This document shows positions 1 through 11,425 of a stretch of DNA of 64,000 nucleotides, in pieces. The stretch comes from Serripes groenlandicus (taxonomy: Eukaryota; Mollusca; Bivalvia; Cardiida; Cardiidae), in the NCBI GenBank assembly GCA_031761405.1, contig JASEVX010000001.1, forward strand, positions 111,285,643 to 111,349,642, given 5' to 3'. A model generated the notes under the pieces. It was not told the DNA's origin. It did no database searches and saw only the letters and a list, made by a program, of their open reading frames with translations. Numbering within the stretch: position 1 is the first letter of the stretch; the number at the start of each line of letters is the position of its first letter. The translations under genes and the position numbers were made by a program.

Positions 1-330
1 GTTTAAACAAACATCCAATTAAAAACAAGTATTTTATTTTTAATGATTGGTAACTCAGCTGTTGATTTTAGGAAAGATGATAAGCAACACTTCAGAGATA
101 TCAAAGGAACCATTGCAAGATCCATATAGAAAGGGGTAAAAAGAATTCTTTGACCAAAGCCTAAGTAGTGGAACCAATAAAAATTAAATTGTTTTAAAGC
201 ACACATCAGCTGTCAAGAAGTCAAAGAGTGATAGACAGACGGTGGTAAATTGTTTGTTTGAATAGAGTTTTATCCCACTTTCAACAATGGCGTTTCCTGA
301 GTAAGTAAAACAGTTGTACATAGTCCATTT
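1..330. other. non-coding stretch, no feature recognised
   Basis: AT-rich sequence with only short chance frames. I see no repeat family, RNA gene or splice structure before the minisatellite begins. Confidence 0.5.
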
Positions 331-2044
331 ATCCTGACAACACCAAGTCGGTCATAATGCTTAGTAAACCCCACAATCCTGACAACACCAAGTCAGTCTT
401 AATGCTTAGTTAACCCCACAATCCTGTCACCACCAAGTCGGTCATAATGCTTAGTAAACCCCACAATCCTGACACCACCAAGTCAGTCTTAATGCTTAGT
501 AAACCCCACAATCCTGACAACACCAAGTCAGTCTTAATGCTTAGTTAACCCCACAATCCTGACACCACCAAGTCGGTCATAATGCTTAGTAAACCCCACA
601 ATCCTGACACCACCAAGTCAGTCTTAATGCTTAGTAAACCCCACAATCCTGACACCACCAAGTCAGTCATAATGCTTAGTAAACCCAACAATCCTGACAC
701 CACCAAGTCAGTCATAATGCTTAGTAAACCCCACAATCCTGACACCACCAAGTCGGTCATAATGCTTAGTAAACCCCACAATCCTGACACCACCAAGTCA
801 GTCTTAATGCTTAGTAAACCCCACAATCCTGACACCACCAAGTCAGTCATAATGCTTAGTAAACCCAACAATCCTGACACCACCAAGTCCGTCATAATGC
901 TTAGTAAACCCCACAATCCTGACACCACCAAGTCGGTCATAATGCTTAGTAAACCCCACAATCCTGACACCACCAAGTCGGTCATAATGCTTAGTAAACC
1001 CCACAATCCTGACACCACCAAGTCAGTCTTAATGCTTAGCTAACCCCACAATCCTGACACCACCAAGTCAGTCTTAATGCTTAGTAAACCCCACAATCCT
1101 GACACCACCAAGTCAGTCTTAATGCTTAGTTAACCCCACAATCCTGACACCACCAAGTCAGTCTTAATGCTTAGTTAACCCCACAATCCTGACACCCGCA
1201 AGTCGGTTATAATGCTTAGCTAACCCCACAATCCTGACACCACCAAGTCTGTCATAATACTTAGTAAACCCCACAATCCTGACACCAAGTCAGTCATAAT
1301 GCTTAGTAAACCCCACAATCCTGACACCACCAAGTCAGTCTTAATGCTTAGTTAACCCCACAATCCTGACACCACCAAGTCGGTCATAATGCTTAGTAAA
1401 CCCCACAATCCTGACACCACCAAGTCGGTCACAATGCTTAGTAAACCCCACAATCCTGACACCACCAAGTCAGTCTTAATGCTTAGTAAACCCCACAATC
1501 CTGACACCAACAAGTCAGTCTTAATGCTTAGCTAACCCCACAATCCTGACACCACCAAGTCAGTCTTAATGCTTAGTAAACCCCACAATCCTGACACCAC
1601 CAAGACAGTCTTAATGCTTAGTTAACCCCACAATCCTGACACCACCAAGTCAGTCTTAATGCTTAGTTAACCCCACAATCCTGACACCCGCAAGTCGGTT
1701 ATAATGCTTAGCTAACCCCACAATCCTGACACCACCAAGTCTGTCATAATACTTAGTAAACCCCACAATCCTGACACCACCAAGTCAGTCATAATGCTTA
1801 GTAAACCCCACAATCCTGACACCACCAAGTCAGTCTTAATGCTTAGTAAACCCCACAATCCTGACACCACCAAGTCGGTCATAATGCTTAGTAAACCCCA
1901 CAATCCTGACACCACCAAGTCAGTCATAATGCTTAGTAAACCCCACAATCCTGACACCACCAAGTCAGTCATAATGCTTAGTTAACCCCACAATCCTGAC
2001 ACCACCAAGTCAGTCATAATGCTTAGTAAACCCCACAATCCTGA
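331..2044. repeat. 45-bp minisatellite, about 38 units, with higher-order structure
   Basis: A tandem array of a 45-bp unit containing 'aatgcttagtaaacccca' and 'caatcctgacaccaccaagt'. Units differ at a few fixed sites (gtcagtctt/gtcggtcat, taaacc/ttaacc, cccaac/ccccac). Variants recur at long range: the 'aaacccaaca' variant is at 681 and 861 (180 bp, 4 units), and the 'gacacccgca' variant is at 1191 and 1683 (492 bp, 11 units less one 3-bp deletion near 1280). Because 45 is a multiple of three, long frames run through it on both strands, reading MLSKPHNPDTTKSV on the plus strand. These are a by-product of repeat length: there is no start context, no splice structure, and stops appear with the ttaacc variants. 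The array ends abruptly at 2044 against a SINE. Confidence 0.95.
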
Positions 2045-2165
2045 GCGCCATGGAGGGGAAAGCCTTTACTACCATTTTTCAAGTCTTTGGTATGACTTGG
2101 TCTGGGATCTATCCCTTAACCTCCCGCATACAAGGCCGAGCCTCTACCACTACACCACAGAGGCA
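2044..2165 (-). mobile_element. tRNA-derived SINE, minus strand
   Basis: Read on the minus strand from about 2165, it begins with a tRNA-like head (GCCTCTGTGGTGTAGTGG, then TAGAGGC) that resembles a pol III A box. A degraded B box follows (GGGATAGATCCC, near 2102-2113). The body after it (ACCAAAGACTTGAAAAATGG... GGCGCTCAG) also occurs at 39.95-40.09 kb, so this is a dispersed retroposon and not a lone tRNA gene. Its 3' end runs straight into the minisatellite. The tRNA cloverleaf is not intact. I do not know a name for the family. Confidence 0.7.
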
Positions 2166-2785
2166 TTCACCCAAAATATGTGCCATTACTAGAATAAGTA
2201 TATATTTGAAGCATAATATTTGGGAAGAAATTTAGACATGTTGAAAGAATGACCCTATTGTCTTTCACATTTGGACCCTTGTATGAGGCGGGTAGTGAGT
2301 ATCATGGCCTCATGGCCCTGTGTCACTCATCTACGTGAATTTTGGTAAATGGAAAATGTTTCTGCCAAATTATTTTGAAACAGTTCAGAAAGTTCAGAGG
2401 ACAATAATTTCACAGCTTTGTCACTTAACTCCCTTTCTGATGCTGCAGTTCTGCATGGAATTCAATTCATTAACAATTTTAAAAGAGGGACCATCAAATG
2501 AACATTCCTGTTAAGTTGGATTGAAATTAGGCAAGAGGATTAGGAGTTGTTTCGAGAAACTGTTAAGTTCAATTATTGGATTAACTTGAAAACATTGAGG
2601 CAGAATTAATATAAGCAAGTTTCCCTTTTGTCTCAATGTGTCTAAGTCGTCTGCTCTGGATGCGTCAAAATGCATATGCAGATGGGAAAGAGTATGTTTG
2701 AAAAGATCAGTATTTATCTACATCACGTCCCTGATCACATTCAATATAAGGTGTAGCTACAACCTTTAATCTTAACCCTGTCCAT
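2166..2785. other. non-coding stretch, no feature recognised
   Basis: No gene or recognisable repeat is visible. Frames are short and overlap without codon structure. Confidence 0.45.
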
Positions 2786-2789
2786 AACG

Positions 2790-2832
2790 ATGAGCAATTT
2801 CTCCTTTTGCCACATTGGTCAGTTTGGTAAAA
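2790..2832. mobile_element. MITE-1 central-palindrome fragment
   Basis: Only 'gatgagcaatttctcctttt' and 'gccacattg', the right half of the MITE-1 central palindrome, can be recognised here. Confidence 0.5.
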
Positions 2833-2863
2833 GTCCAAAGAGCTGTTTGGGAGGAGATCTCAT

Positions 2864-3045
2864 TTAACCCTTTCACACATAAAGACGCTTTCTGAGGCCT
2901 CTGACAAAAGGAGAAATTGCTTGCTTTCCCTTTGCCACTTCAACCTTTTTCAGTAATTATACCTACAATTATAGAGAATTTCCATATTTTTTAGTAGACA
3001 TTTTCAGTCATCTGCTGCAGATTTGCCGTATGTGGGAAAGGGTTA
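2864..3045 (+). mobile_element. MITE-1 copy, degenerate
   Basis: Begins TTAACCCTTTCACACAT and ends gtatgtgggaaagggtta. It has the subterminal 'tctgctgcag' and the central 'aaaaggagaaattgctt'. Part of the left arm is deleted. Confidence 0.8.
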
Positions 3046-3481
3046 CAGAAGTGGACCACAGACACCAGGCCATCTCAAAACCAAACCATGAGCACCATGA
3101 GCTCAGGCAAGTTTAAAATTGTTGAAGGAGACATAAAACACCAAACATCAATCAATCCAAAGTCAACCAAGCGAATACTAAGAAACAAATTCAAATTATA
3201 TTATACCCAACAACATGATAATTAAGGTAAGTGGTAAGTAGAGGTATGCTCTCCTTTAGCCATGTGTATGATTTAACCCTTTCCCTATTAAGGGAGATTA
3301 TTGAGTATTTTCTGCAGCAGAAAACAAAGTGGGAAAGGCAAAATTGCTCTCAAGCAGATATTTCTCCTTTTTCCACAAATGATTTCCACACTGTATCCAA
3401 ACTTTATTTCAAATTTAAAGGTAATCATAACTCTTCAATCATCAGATTTGTTCAAAGCATCTTTTCGAAAGTAAGAATTAA

Positions 3482-3734
3482 TTAACCCTTTCCCGCATAC
3501 AGATGCATTCTAAAGCCTCTGCATTAGACGACTTTTGAAAACATTGTGGCAAAAAGAAAATTTCCTCATAATGAGCAATTTCTCCTTTGCGGAAAAAAAT
3601 ATATTTCCACAATGTTTCACAACTTTATTCAATATGTGTTCTTTCATTTATATATATATTATGTAGTTTCCATGTTTTTGACTAGATGGTTTAAAAAACA
3701 TCTGCTGTAGATTTGTTGCATATGGGAAAGGGTA
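3482..3734 (+). mobile_element. MITE-1 copy, full length but old
   Basis: TTAACCCTTTCCCGCATAC opens it and tatgggaaagggtaa closes it. The centre 'ctcataatgagcaatttctc' is intact. A 'tatatatata' expansion lies in the right half. Confidence 0.85.
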
Positions 3735-4380
3735 ATCAAACATACAATGAATTTCAGGACAGCGAACAAGTCAAACTCATAAAAAGTGTGAACATGCTTC
3801 AAACATGCTTCAAACAAGCATTATAATCAAGTATTAACAAATTGCCTAAGTACCAGCAGTACTTTGATCATTTGAATCTTTTCCCCCAAGGCGATTTTTA
3901 ACATGCCATTGACAAAGCTGCTTCTGCATATGAAGCAATTGAAAGCACTTGTAAATCCATCTACCATGTGAAAATTACAAAGTGCAACAGATTGTTCTGA
4001 CAAACTCAATGGCAAAAATGACAAAAATTTGTTTCCACATGCAGGAAAACTTGTAGCAAATATACCTGAGTATATAAACTTCAACACAAAGGTACTTTTA
4101 AGATAATGTCTTTTTACCCTCCACTATACTAATGACAAATTCAAGAAGAGGTTCTGGTTTCAAAGAATATTCTTAAATGCAAGTGTTTAAGCTTCAATTC
4201 TACATGTACTTGTACTTATAATTAATTCAAAACCAACAATTTAATCTTGTAAAGCGCTGTACATGTACTATCAATTTTGAATTAAAATTTATTTCAAACA
4301 AAAGATAAATCTATAACATTTTAATATCCCCACTGACCAACAAAAGTTAAATAATGACGTTGATCTTAAATTACAAAAAC
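3735..4380. other. non-coding stretch, no feature recognised
   Basis: AT-rich with only short chance frames. No known repeat was recognised. Confidence 0.45.
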
Positions 4381-4382
4381 TA

Positions 4383-5079
4383 ATAATCCTATCCCACATA
4401 CAAGAAATATGCAGCAAGCAACTTCAAAAACTTCTAGGAAACAAGAGGGCCATGATGGCACTGAGCGCTCACCTGAGTAATGAATGCAATGTGATTTGTC
4501 ATGCCAACCACAATAACTAATTTCACAGTCAGGTAAGCTAATACGAGAGGCCCAAGAGGACCAGTATTGCTCCACTTTCACAAAGCTTGAAAAACAACAC
4601 CTTATGATGTCCGTCTTTTGTCTAATAAGTCACCAAAGTATGATAAGTCAGTATTTCAAAATCAGACATTTTGTTTCTCAGGAAATAATTTTATAAATCT
4701 TACACTCTGGGCAAAAATGGTATAACAAGCCCAGTCCCTGGAGGCCATACCATATGACCGACAATTCAACACTACTTGGAGGAATCAGGTAGAGGGTCAC
4801 CCAAGGAACATGTCAACATAATTATTTGCTAATCAGTCTGATCCAATTGATTGACTGGTTCCACAAAAGATGTTGACGGACGGTGCACGCAGGTAAGAAA
4901 AAAAATGTACAATCTCTCTGAATATTTTTTTTTTTAATGAACAGAGATGAAAACAATTTTGAAATCAATGTGACAAAAAGAGAAATTTAACTCATGAGCA
5001 ATTTCTCCTTTTGCCACAATGATTTCAAAATTCTCAACAGCAGATGCATCAAAATGGCCTGTATGTAGGAATGGGTTTA
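4383..5079 (-). mobile_element. MITE-1 copy split by a second repeat
   Basis: The left arm (atcctatcccacatacaaga, then atgcagcaagcaacttc) lies at 4388-4433. The centre and right arm resume at about 4960 with 'tgtgacaaaaagagaaattt', the palindrome, and an end reading gtaggaatgggttta. The material between belongs to a different repeat family that inserted into it. Confidence 0.7.
4434..4915 (+). mobile_element. bivalve-type 'gagggccatgatggc' repeat
   Basis: Starts acaagagggccatgatggca, then gctcacctgag, a sequence I know as common in bivalve genomes. It contains 'gccatgtt'-type modules with 'gtcacccaaggaacat', shared with 12.6 kb and 19.1 kb, and ends in a 'gacggacgg' tail. No coding capacity is visible and its transposition class is unknown to me. 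Confidence 0.65.
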
Positions 5080-5204
5080 GTCTAGGTCACTACTTGTGTG
5101 GAGCTGTGACCTTCATCCAACCTTGAGCTTACATTTTCGAGGATGGTTCAATTATAAGTGACCTTGACCTATTGATCCCTAACTCAAGAAGGATTTTTCG
5201 TTGG

Positions 5205-5313
5205 GTCTTTGTCATTACATGTTTTGTGCAATTTCTTCTTTTGTTACTATGTTTTCAAAAAGCCGTCTGCTGCAGAGGCGTCAGAAAGCATCTATATGAG
5301 GTAAAGGGTTAAT
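5205..5313 (-). mobile_element. MITE-1 half copy
   Basis: Only the centre and one arm remain: gtgcaatttcttcttttgtt, then ctgctgcagaggcgtcagaa, then gaggtaaagggttaat. It reads as the reverse complement of the left arm of the young subfamily. Confidence 0.75.
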
Positions 5314-5504
5314 CATTATCTGTGAAAATAAGTTCATGTCGACATTCTTTTATCATTTTCAACAACAACTTTATACTTACTGAGAAGTGTTGAAATATTT
5401 CTTAATATCCAAAGATTCATTTAGTCCCCTTAAGAATACAAACTTTGTAGACCTGAGAATATGTTTTTGAATCAAGTAGGTTTATTATGAACACATTCTC
5501 CATT

Positions 5505-5572
5505 TTCCGCAGTATTTTCAAAAGTCATCTGCTTCAGATGCATCAAAATGTGTCTGTATGTGGAAAGGGTTA
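5505..5572 (-). mobile_element. MITE-1 terminal fragment
   Basis: 'ttcaaaagtcatctgcttca' followed by 'gtctgtatgtggaaagggtt' is the end of an old copy. Confidence 0.6.
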
Positions 5573-5825
5573 TTATTCATCACACAAACTTTGCCCCTCC
5601 CATCCTCATCAAAAACTAGCAAGACAATTTTCAATTACTTCGAAGTCAGTGCCGACAAAATTTGTATGTCTTAATTAAGGTTTATATAATTAAATTGCTT
5701 ATAAATGAAGTTTTCATTAAATTAGAAGAGAATATTAAAGTAAACTGTGCGTAATCATAATAACTTTCTTTGAGAAGGAAAAAAACAAACTGCTGTGTAA
5801 ATAGTTATTTAGACAGTCTCTCATT

Positions 5826-6049
5826 TTAACCCATTCCCACATAGAGTAAATCTGCAGCAGATAATTTTGAAAACATCTAGAAAAAAATGTAATTTTCTAT
5901 AATTGGAAGTATGATGATTGGAAACCGTTGACAACATTGTAACAAAAGGAGAAATCGCTCACTATTAGCAATTTCACATTTTGCCACATTGTTTTCAAGT
6001 CATCTGCTGCAGATGGGTCAAAATGTGTATGTAAGTGGTAAAGGGTTAA
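5826..6049 (-). mobile_element. MITE-1 copy, full length, old subfamily
   Basis: TTAACCCATTCCCACATAG at the left, gtggtaaagggTTAA at the right, with paired ctgcagcag/ctgctgcag and a recognisable central palindrome. Both TTAA ends are preserved. Confidence 0.85.
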
Positions 6050-6364
6050 CTTACTTTTATATTGACTATTAACTGTTTTTCTGCAAGTAATTTTCATTGG
6101 TGTGTTCAAATAAATTTGCAACTTTCACTTTCTTCCTCATAATCAAACAATGATGCAAGTTTTTTTTATGTATACATTAAAATACCAGAATTACACGTTT
6201 ACCAGATATGATATTTAACAGTCATCTGCCTTAAAAATGTCACAGTTAAAGTGTGTTTAAAACATCAATAAAATTGAATTTATTTTTTTGATACAGAGAG
6301 AAATATTCTTGGAAAAGGAGAAATAATCATTTTTTCGACATTATCTCCATTTCCCATATTGTTT

Positions 6365-6480
6365 TAACCCTTTCCAACATGCAGACACATTTGGACACAT
6401 CTGCAGCAGATGACTTTTAAAAAGGTGATAGGAGAAACTGCTTACAATTCTATTCAATAGCTATACTTTAATCCTATGAG
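6365..6480 (+). mobile_element. MITE-1 left half
   Basis: ttaaccctttccaacatgca and ctgcagcagatgacttttaa are present. The right half is missing or replaced by the inverted-repeat element that follows. Confidence 0.7.
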
Positions 6481-6523
6481 ATTCTACGTATTTTGTCCTT
6501 GACATTATTCAAAGGTATCTGTA

Positions 6524-6780
6524 AATGAGCCGTCCTGCCAGAAAACCGACATTGTGGACGCGTAAAGTTTTCGACCCGGATCAGCTCCAGCATGTCACGC
6601 AGGATTACCCAGATAAGACACTTTTCGCCTCCTGTGGATTTTCTGTTTCAGGAATCACTACTCTATACCTCTATCCCCCTGAGTCGGCCCGGATCAGTCT
6701 GTACGGACTGTGAAGGCTGTCCTGGGTCGATACATTACGCAGATGCCATAATGTTGGTTTTCCCGCGGGACGGCTCAAAT
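6524..6780. mobile_element. palindromic element, 'gagaaaaccaacat' family, copy 1
   Basis: Terminal inverted repeats: left gagccgtcctgccagaaaac, then cgacattgtgg; right ccataatgttggttttcccg, then cgggacggctc. The interior carries 'ccggatcag' modules in both orientations. Related copies are at 39.10 kb and 60.61 kb. I recognise it as a widespread bivalve inverted-repeat sequence. It has no coding capacity. Confidence 0.75.
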
Positions 6781-7022
6781 TTGTTATATCCATTGCAAAA
6801 GCGTCAGTAGGTGACTTTATTAAATGAAAGGGTGAATTATTTAGCCAATCTTTGAACAGCTTGATATAAAGGGTGAATTTACAAGTAGACAAGATAAGAA
6901 AATTAAATAATTTTAAGTATCATCATTTAAAACAGCATGTAAGTACATTGTGTAAACCCTTATGATGTTCAACAACAACAGGATGTTAAGACCAACACTT
7001 TCCCCTTTCAACACCTCTGCAG

Positions 7023-7223
7023 TTAACCCTTTTCTCTCATATATCTTTTTGAAAACATAGTAACAAAAGAAGAAATTGCACAAAACGTGCAATTTCTCCT
7101 TTTGCCACATGTTTTCCACTTTTTGTCATAGGTTATCCATTCAATTATAGAGATTTTGTATGTTTTGACAAAATATGTTCAAAGTCGTCTGCTGCAGAAT
7201 TGTCGTATGAGGGAAAGGGTTAA
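7023..7223 (+). mobile_element. MITE-1 copy, young subfamily with GCAC/GTGC loop stem
   Basis: TTAA at both ends. The left arm is shortened: it lacks the gcctctgcagcagac block. The centre reads gaaattgcacaaaacgtgca, as in the copies at 37.05 and 56.50 kb. The right end is cgtatgagggaaagggTTAA. Confidence 0.9.
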
Positions 7224-7310
7224 CCAGCGTATTACTCCTTTCCCCAATCTACATCAAATACCTGACTTTCTGGATGGGGATTATTTTCAAAACAAAATGC
7301 TCTGAAAATG

Positions 7311-7482
7311 TTCAACCCTTTCCTACATACAACATATCTGCAGCAGAAGACTTTGCAAACATCTTTGTCTTATATATCAAAAAGCTCTTTTAATGAACAA
7401 ACAATAATTGAGAAAACATTGTGGCAAAATGAGAAATTGCTCATTATAAGAGTCAGAATTGACCCAATGTGGGAAAGAATTA
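7311..7482 (-). mobile_element. MITE-1 copy, truncated
   Basis: caaccctttcctacatacaa and ctgcagcagaagactttgc mark the left arm. 'acattgtggcaaaatgagaa' gives half of the palindrome, and the right arm is collapsed to tgtgggaaagaattaa. Confidence 0.7.
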
Positions 7483-7611
7483 AAAAGAAAGATTTTAATT
7501 GGCATGTTTTCCAAGTGTAATGTATTAAAAGCTTCCTGCATGGATTCATTTTTGTCCCATCTTGAATGTTTGATAACACAATTAGACTTAAAATGTTCCT
7601 CTGCATGGCCA

Positions 7612-7730
7612 TTAACCCTTTCCAACAGACAACAAATCTGAAGCAGACGACGGCAATAATTTGGAAAATCTCTCTCATTTTGTCACAATGTTTTCAAAAG
7701 TCGAAATGTGTCCTTCTCTTTCCCACATAC
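7612..7730 (-). mobile_element. MITE-1 copy, internally deleted
   Basis: ttaaccctttccaacagaca, then cacaatgttttcaaaagtcg. The terminal inverted repeat on the right is lost. Confidence 0.65.
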
Positions 7731-8159
7731 AACTACCATAACTCTGTCAAACTACATCCTACTGGAATGCCATCAGGCATTGTACATCTCCCCTTGCTAT
7801 AGAAGCTTCCATTGAATTCCAGCCAGCGATTGGCGAGAAACAGTGCGGACATTGTAAGGGGACGGATCGACCGACACAGTGACTTCCCCTCCCCCAAACT
7901 CTGTTTGTGGGGGTATAATAATGAACTACATATCATAAGAAAAGAGGACATGTTGTATCTCTGTTGCATCATATTACAGCATCAAGGGCATTATAGCTTT
8001 CTGTCATCTGAATTACATCTTAGTCTATGTAACAACAAGACTAAATTTGTAGGCTCTATAGAGATTGTGCATTTAATATGCCTTATAGCTTGTCTTATAG
8101 AGATGAAAAAAGATGCAACTCATCTGCATCTTTAGTCTTTTGCTTCTTGACAATGCACT

Positions 8160-8346
8160 TTGACACACATGCATAAGAGCACTTTTGAAAACATTGTGGC
8201 AAGAGAAGAAATTGCTCATGTTTTCAGTTCTATTAAATAATAATACATTCATTTAGAAAATTCCAATATGTTTACCTTATTATTAATATCTAGATATATA
8301 TATACAAGTCGTCTGCTGCAAATATGTTGTAGGTTGAAAAGGTAAA
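8160..8346 (+). mobile_element. MITE-1 copy, eroded ends
   Basis: 'acattgtggcaagagaagaa' and 'tcgtctgctgcaaatatgtt' keep the order of the family. Both terminal repeats are decayed. Confidence 0.65.
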
Positions 8347-8412
8347 CAACTGAAGAAGCCTCCAAAAATGAACGAACAACCATTACTTTTTGGATAGAGT
8401 AACACATTACAA

Positions 8413-8640
8413 TTAACCCTTTCCCTCATATAGATGCTTTCTGACGCCTCTGCAGCAGACGGCTATTTGAAAACATAGTGACAAAAGAAGAAATTGCTCA
8501 AAACAAGCAATTTCTCCTTTTGCCACAATGTTTTCTACTTTTAGTCATAGATTATCCATTCAATTATAGAGATTTTCTATTTTTCGACAAAATATGTTTA
8601 GTCGTCTGCTGCAGAATTGTCGTATGAGGGAAAGGGTTAA
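8413..8640 (+). mobile_element. MITE-1 copy, intact reference copy (228 bp)
   Basis: A clean example. TTAACCCTTTCCCTCATATA opens it and cgtatgagggaaagggTTAA closes it. Inside are gcctctgcagcagacgg and its partner gtcgtctgctgcag. The centre holds gaaattgctcaaaacaagca in a hairpin flanked by acaaaag/cttttgc. No coding capacity. The CCCTTTCCC terminus and TTAA flanks fit the piggyBac superfamily, with transposase supplied in trans. Confidence 0.93.
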
Positions 8641-8659
8641 GGAAAATATTGAATTGGAT

Positions 8660-8887
8660 GAACGCGTTCCCAAATGCAAACGCATTCTAATGCCTATGAA
8701 GCAAATTAATTTTGAAATCATCGTGGCAACAGAAAATATTGCTCATCCCTAGCAATTTCTTCTTTTGCCACAATTTTTTCAACTCTATTCAATTATCATA
8801 TATGCATTTAAAGGGATTTTCCATAATTTTGCCAAGATGTTTTCATTGTCGTCTGCTGCAGACTTGTCGTTTGAGGGAAAGGGTTAA
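8660..8887 (+). mobile_element. MITE-1 copy, decayed left end
   Basis: It starts 20 bp after the intact copy at 8413. The left terminal repeat is altered (gaacgcgttcccaaatgcaa); the right end is cleanly gtttgagggaaagggTTAA. Confidence 0.8.
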
Positions 8888-9179
8888 GGAAAAATCCTGC
8901 TTTCAACTTAATTTCATAAAACAATTAAAAAACACTTATCTTACATCAGAAGAGCAACACCACAGGAAAACACACTTGTGGGAAATGCGAGAAAAAAGCC
9001 CAAGACAGCCTGAACCTCTACAGCCTGATTAAGCTGATTAAGTCCCTAAATCTGTTCTCCCTATTTAGTTAATCAGGTCAATTTAGGAGCTTTTCAAGAA
9101 TATTAACTAACCTGTAAGAAGTCTGTAACTGTAAGTATACAATCAGATCTCAATTATTATCATATTGAAACACAACACC

Positions 9180-9370
9180 CCCCCACCCCCATACAACATC
9201 TAAGCAAAAATCTCTATAATTGAAAGGTTAATTTATATTGAATCAATATGAAAAAACAAAAATCAAATAGAAACTGCTCATGACGAGCAAGTTCTCCTTT
9301 TGCAGCAATGTCTTCAAAAGTCTGCAGCAGGAAGTGTCACAATGCACCTGCAAATGGTAAAGGATTCGAT
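9180..9370 (-). mobile_element. MITE-1 fragment after a C-rich tract
   Basis: 'ctgctcatgacgagcaagtt' and 'ctgcagcaggaagtgtcaca' belong to MITE-1. The stretch begins with a short 'acaccccccca' tract. Confidence 0.6.
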
Positions 9371-9639
9371 AAACCCTATGCCTGAAAGTCCTGCTTTCAT
9401 GTGTTGCGACATATTTTTTTTATCATACGATCTTTCAGGAAGATCTAATTCAACTCTTCCTTAATTACTTACAATTTTGTGTTTTATGCATAATGATTAG
9501 GGATGTTGCGATCAGGAAAACCATTTCTATAACTGAAATGACTTTTTACAAACCTTGACAGTTACATGGAATAAGCAGAAATAGGTCATTTATGGAAATT
9601 TCTACCGGTATAACTAAAATATCAAGACCATCGCCAACG

Positions 9640-10960
9640 ATACAAAATCCCTCACAGTGTTGTTTCATACAGATGTATCATAGTCACTGTAACCTGTGAC
9701 CTAGATCAGTGAAACAGGAACCCATCCAAGCACACTTTACAATAAACCAGTGTATGAGTATGGAGGAATCCTGTCTCCAAATGAAAGTGTTAGTAAAGTT
9801 ACTTTAATAAAGACACATTATAGTCAATGTGACCTTGACCTTTGAACTTTGACATAGCCTGGTACAACGCAAACTTCTCCAAACTGTCTTGACACTGAAC
9901 CTGTGTATGGAATATGAAGGAATTCCGTCCAAAAATGAAAGTGTTCGAGCGGTGAAGTGGTTTTATACAAATGTATTAAAGTCAATGCGAGCTTGAAATT
10001 CGACCTAGGTCTGTGGAATAATAACTTGTACAGGAAGAGATAATTGTAAACATATGATATAACTTTCATAACAATCAGATAAGAAATAACGTTGCAATAA
10101 TGATGACGTCCCAGGAAACGCCGTGATATATCTGACAAATAGTTCAAAGCGGCGTAATACACGATACTAACAATTAATACTTACCCATAAGATTTGTTCC
10201 AGGGTAGAAATACCAGTATATTGAGCGGAGAAAGAGCGAACCATGGACCTAGTTAGTGAAATGCGAACTCATACAAAAGGGGATGTTGGTGAAAATGTGT
10301 GTTTTAAGTTTCATAACATATGAAACAATCTGATAAGAAATAAAGTCACTAGAGCGATGACGTCATTTTGCACAGAGACTGTGACCTTGACCTTTGTCAG
10401 TGAAATGCAAACTCATACAAGAGGCGATGCTGGTGAACATATGTATTCAGTTTCATAACAATCTAGAGCAATGACATCGTTTCGTACAGAAGAAAAGTAG
10501 TCACTGTGAACTTGATCTTTGACCTAGGTCAGTGAAACGTGAACCCATACAAAAAACATTATAGTGAACATAATTATTCAGTTTCATAACAAGCGGACCA
10601 GAAATAAAGTTACCAGAGTGATGACTATGCTTTATACAGATTTTTAATAGTCACTGTGACCTTGACCTTTGACCTAGGTCAGTGTGAACTTGTACAAGAG
10701 GCAATGTTGATGAACATGTGTGTCAAATTTCATCATAATCGGTAAAGAGACAAAGTGGCTAGAATAATAGTCACTGTGACCTTTGGCCTTTGACCTAGGT
10801 CGATGAAACGAGAGCTTGTATAAGAGGCAATCCTAGTGAATATAGTATGTGATGTTTTAAGAAAACCGGATAAGAAATTAAGTCGCTAGAGCGATGACAT
10901 CATTTGGACACATACATGTGAATGTATGTACCGCAAGGGGATAATAAAAGTTGTTTACTG
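9640..10960. repeat. degenerate tandem array with 'gtgaccttgacctttgacct' core
   Basis: At least seven diverged units. The core 'tagtcactgtgaccttgacc' or a variant is at about 9679, 9820, 9970, 10378, 10500, 10648 and 10767, followed by 'taggtcagtgaaac', 'gtgaacat' and 'gtttcataacaatc'. Spacing is irregular (roughly 120-150 bp where adjacent). This is a repeat type I associate with bivalve genomes. I see no gene. Confidence 0.7.
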
Positions 10961-11425
10961 CAGAAGAATCAAATGTCTTAGAACTGTATCATGCAAATTC
11001 AAAATTTAAAGTCCAAAACTTTTCAGAGTAAGTATTTTTTACCCACACTTCTTTCAGATTTACGCATTTTGATAGGTATATTTCAATAAGAAACCCAAAT
11101 TTTGATAAGGAGTTTGTCATCTATATCAAGGCAATCAGTTCAGACCATGCGTTAACTGGCTTTTGTCTGAAAGCAGCCCAAACAGCAGGTATTTTCCTCA
11201 CCATTAATATTTCTTTTTAACAAATGGAAAAACAATTGTAGGCTCGCATGAAACCGACCATATTCACAATGCTGGAAAAATACTTCTATAGGATATGGAA
11301 GATCTGTAAGCCCCATCATGTTTTCAATTTGGAAGTGTAAAAGATGCCTCCTAGATAAAGGGGTAGGTGACCATCTTAACCAATTTGAACAAAATCTGTA
11401 CAGAATCAATACACCAATATTGTAA
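10961..11425. other. non-coding stretch, no feature recognised
   Basis: The minus strand holds a 113-codon frame ending near 11152. It resembles nothing I know and overlaps the following MITE arm, so I treat it as chance. Confidence 0.4.

Noticed and set aside
545..1985. Long repetitive open frames on both strands of the minisatellite
   Set aside because: They follow from a 45-bp unit divisible by three. Both strands and several segments are open alike, with no start context, introns or conserved domain.
331..2044. CRISPR-like array of regular repeats
   Set aside because: The repeat is contiguous with no unique spacers, and the context is animal nuclear DNA.
2100..2165. A tRNA gene on the minus strand
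   Set aside because: The A box is good, but the B box and acceptor stem are degraded, and the sequence continues into a body shared with 40.0 kb, so it is a SINE head.
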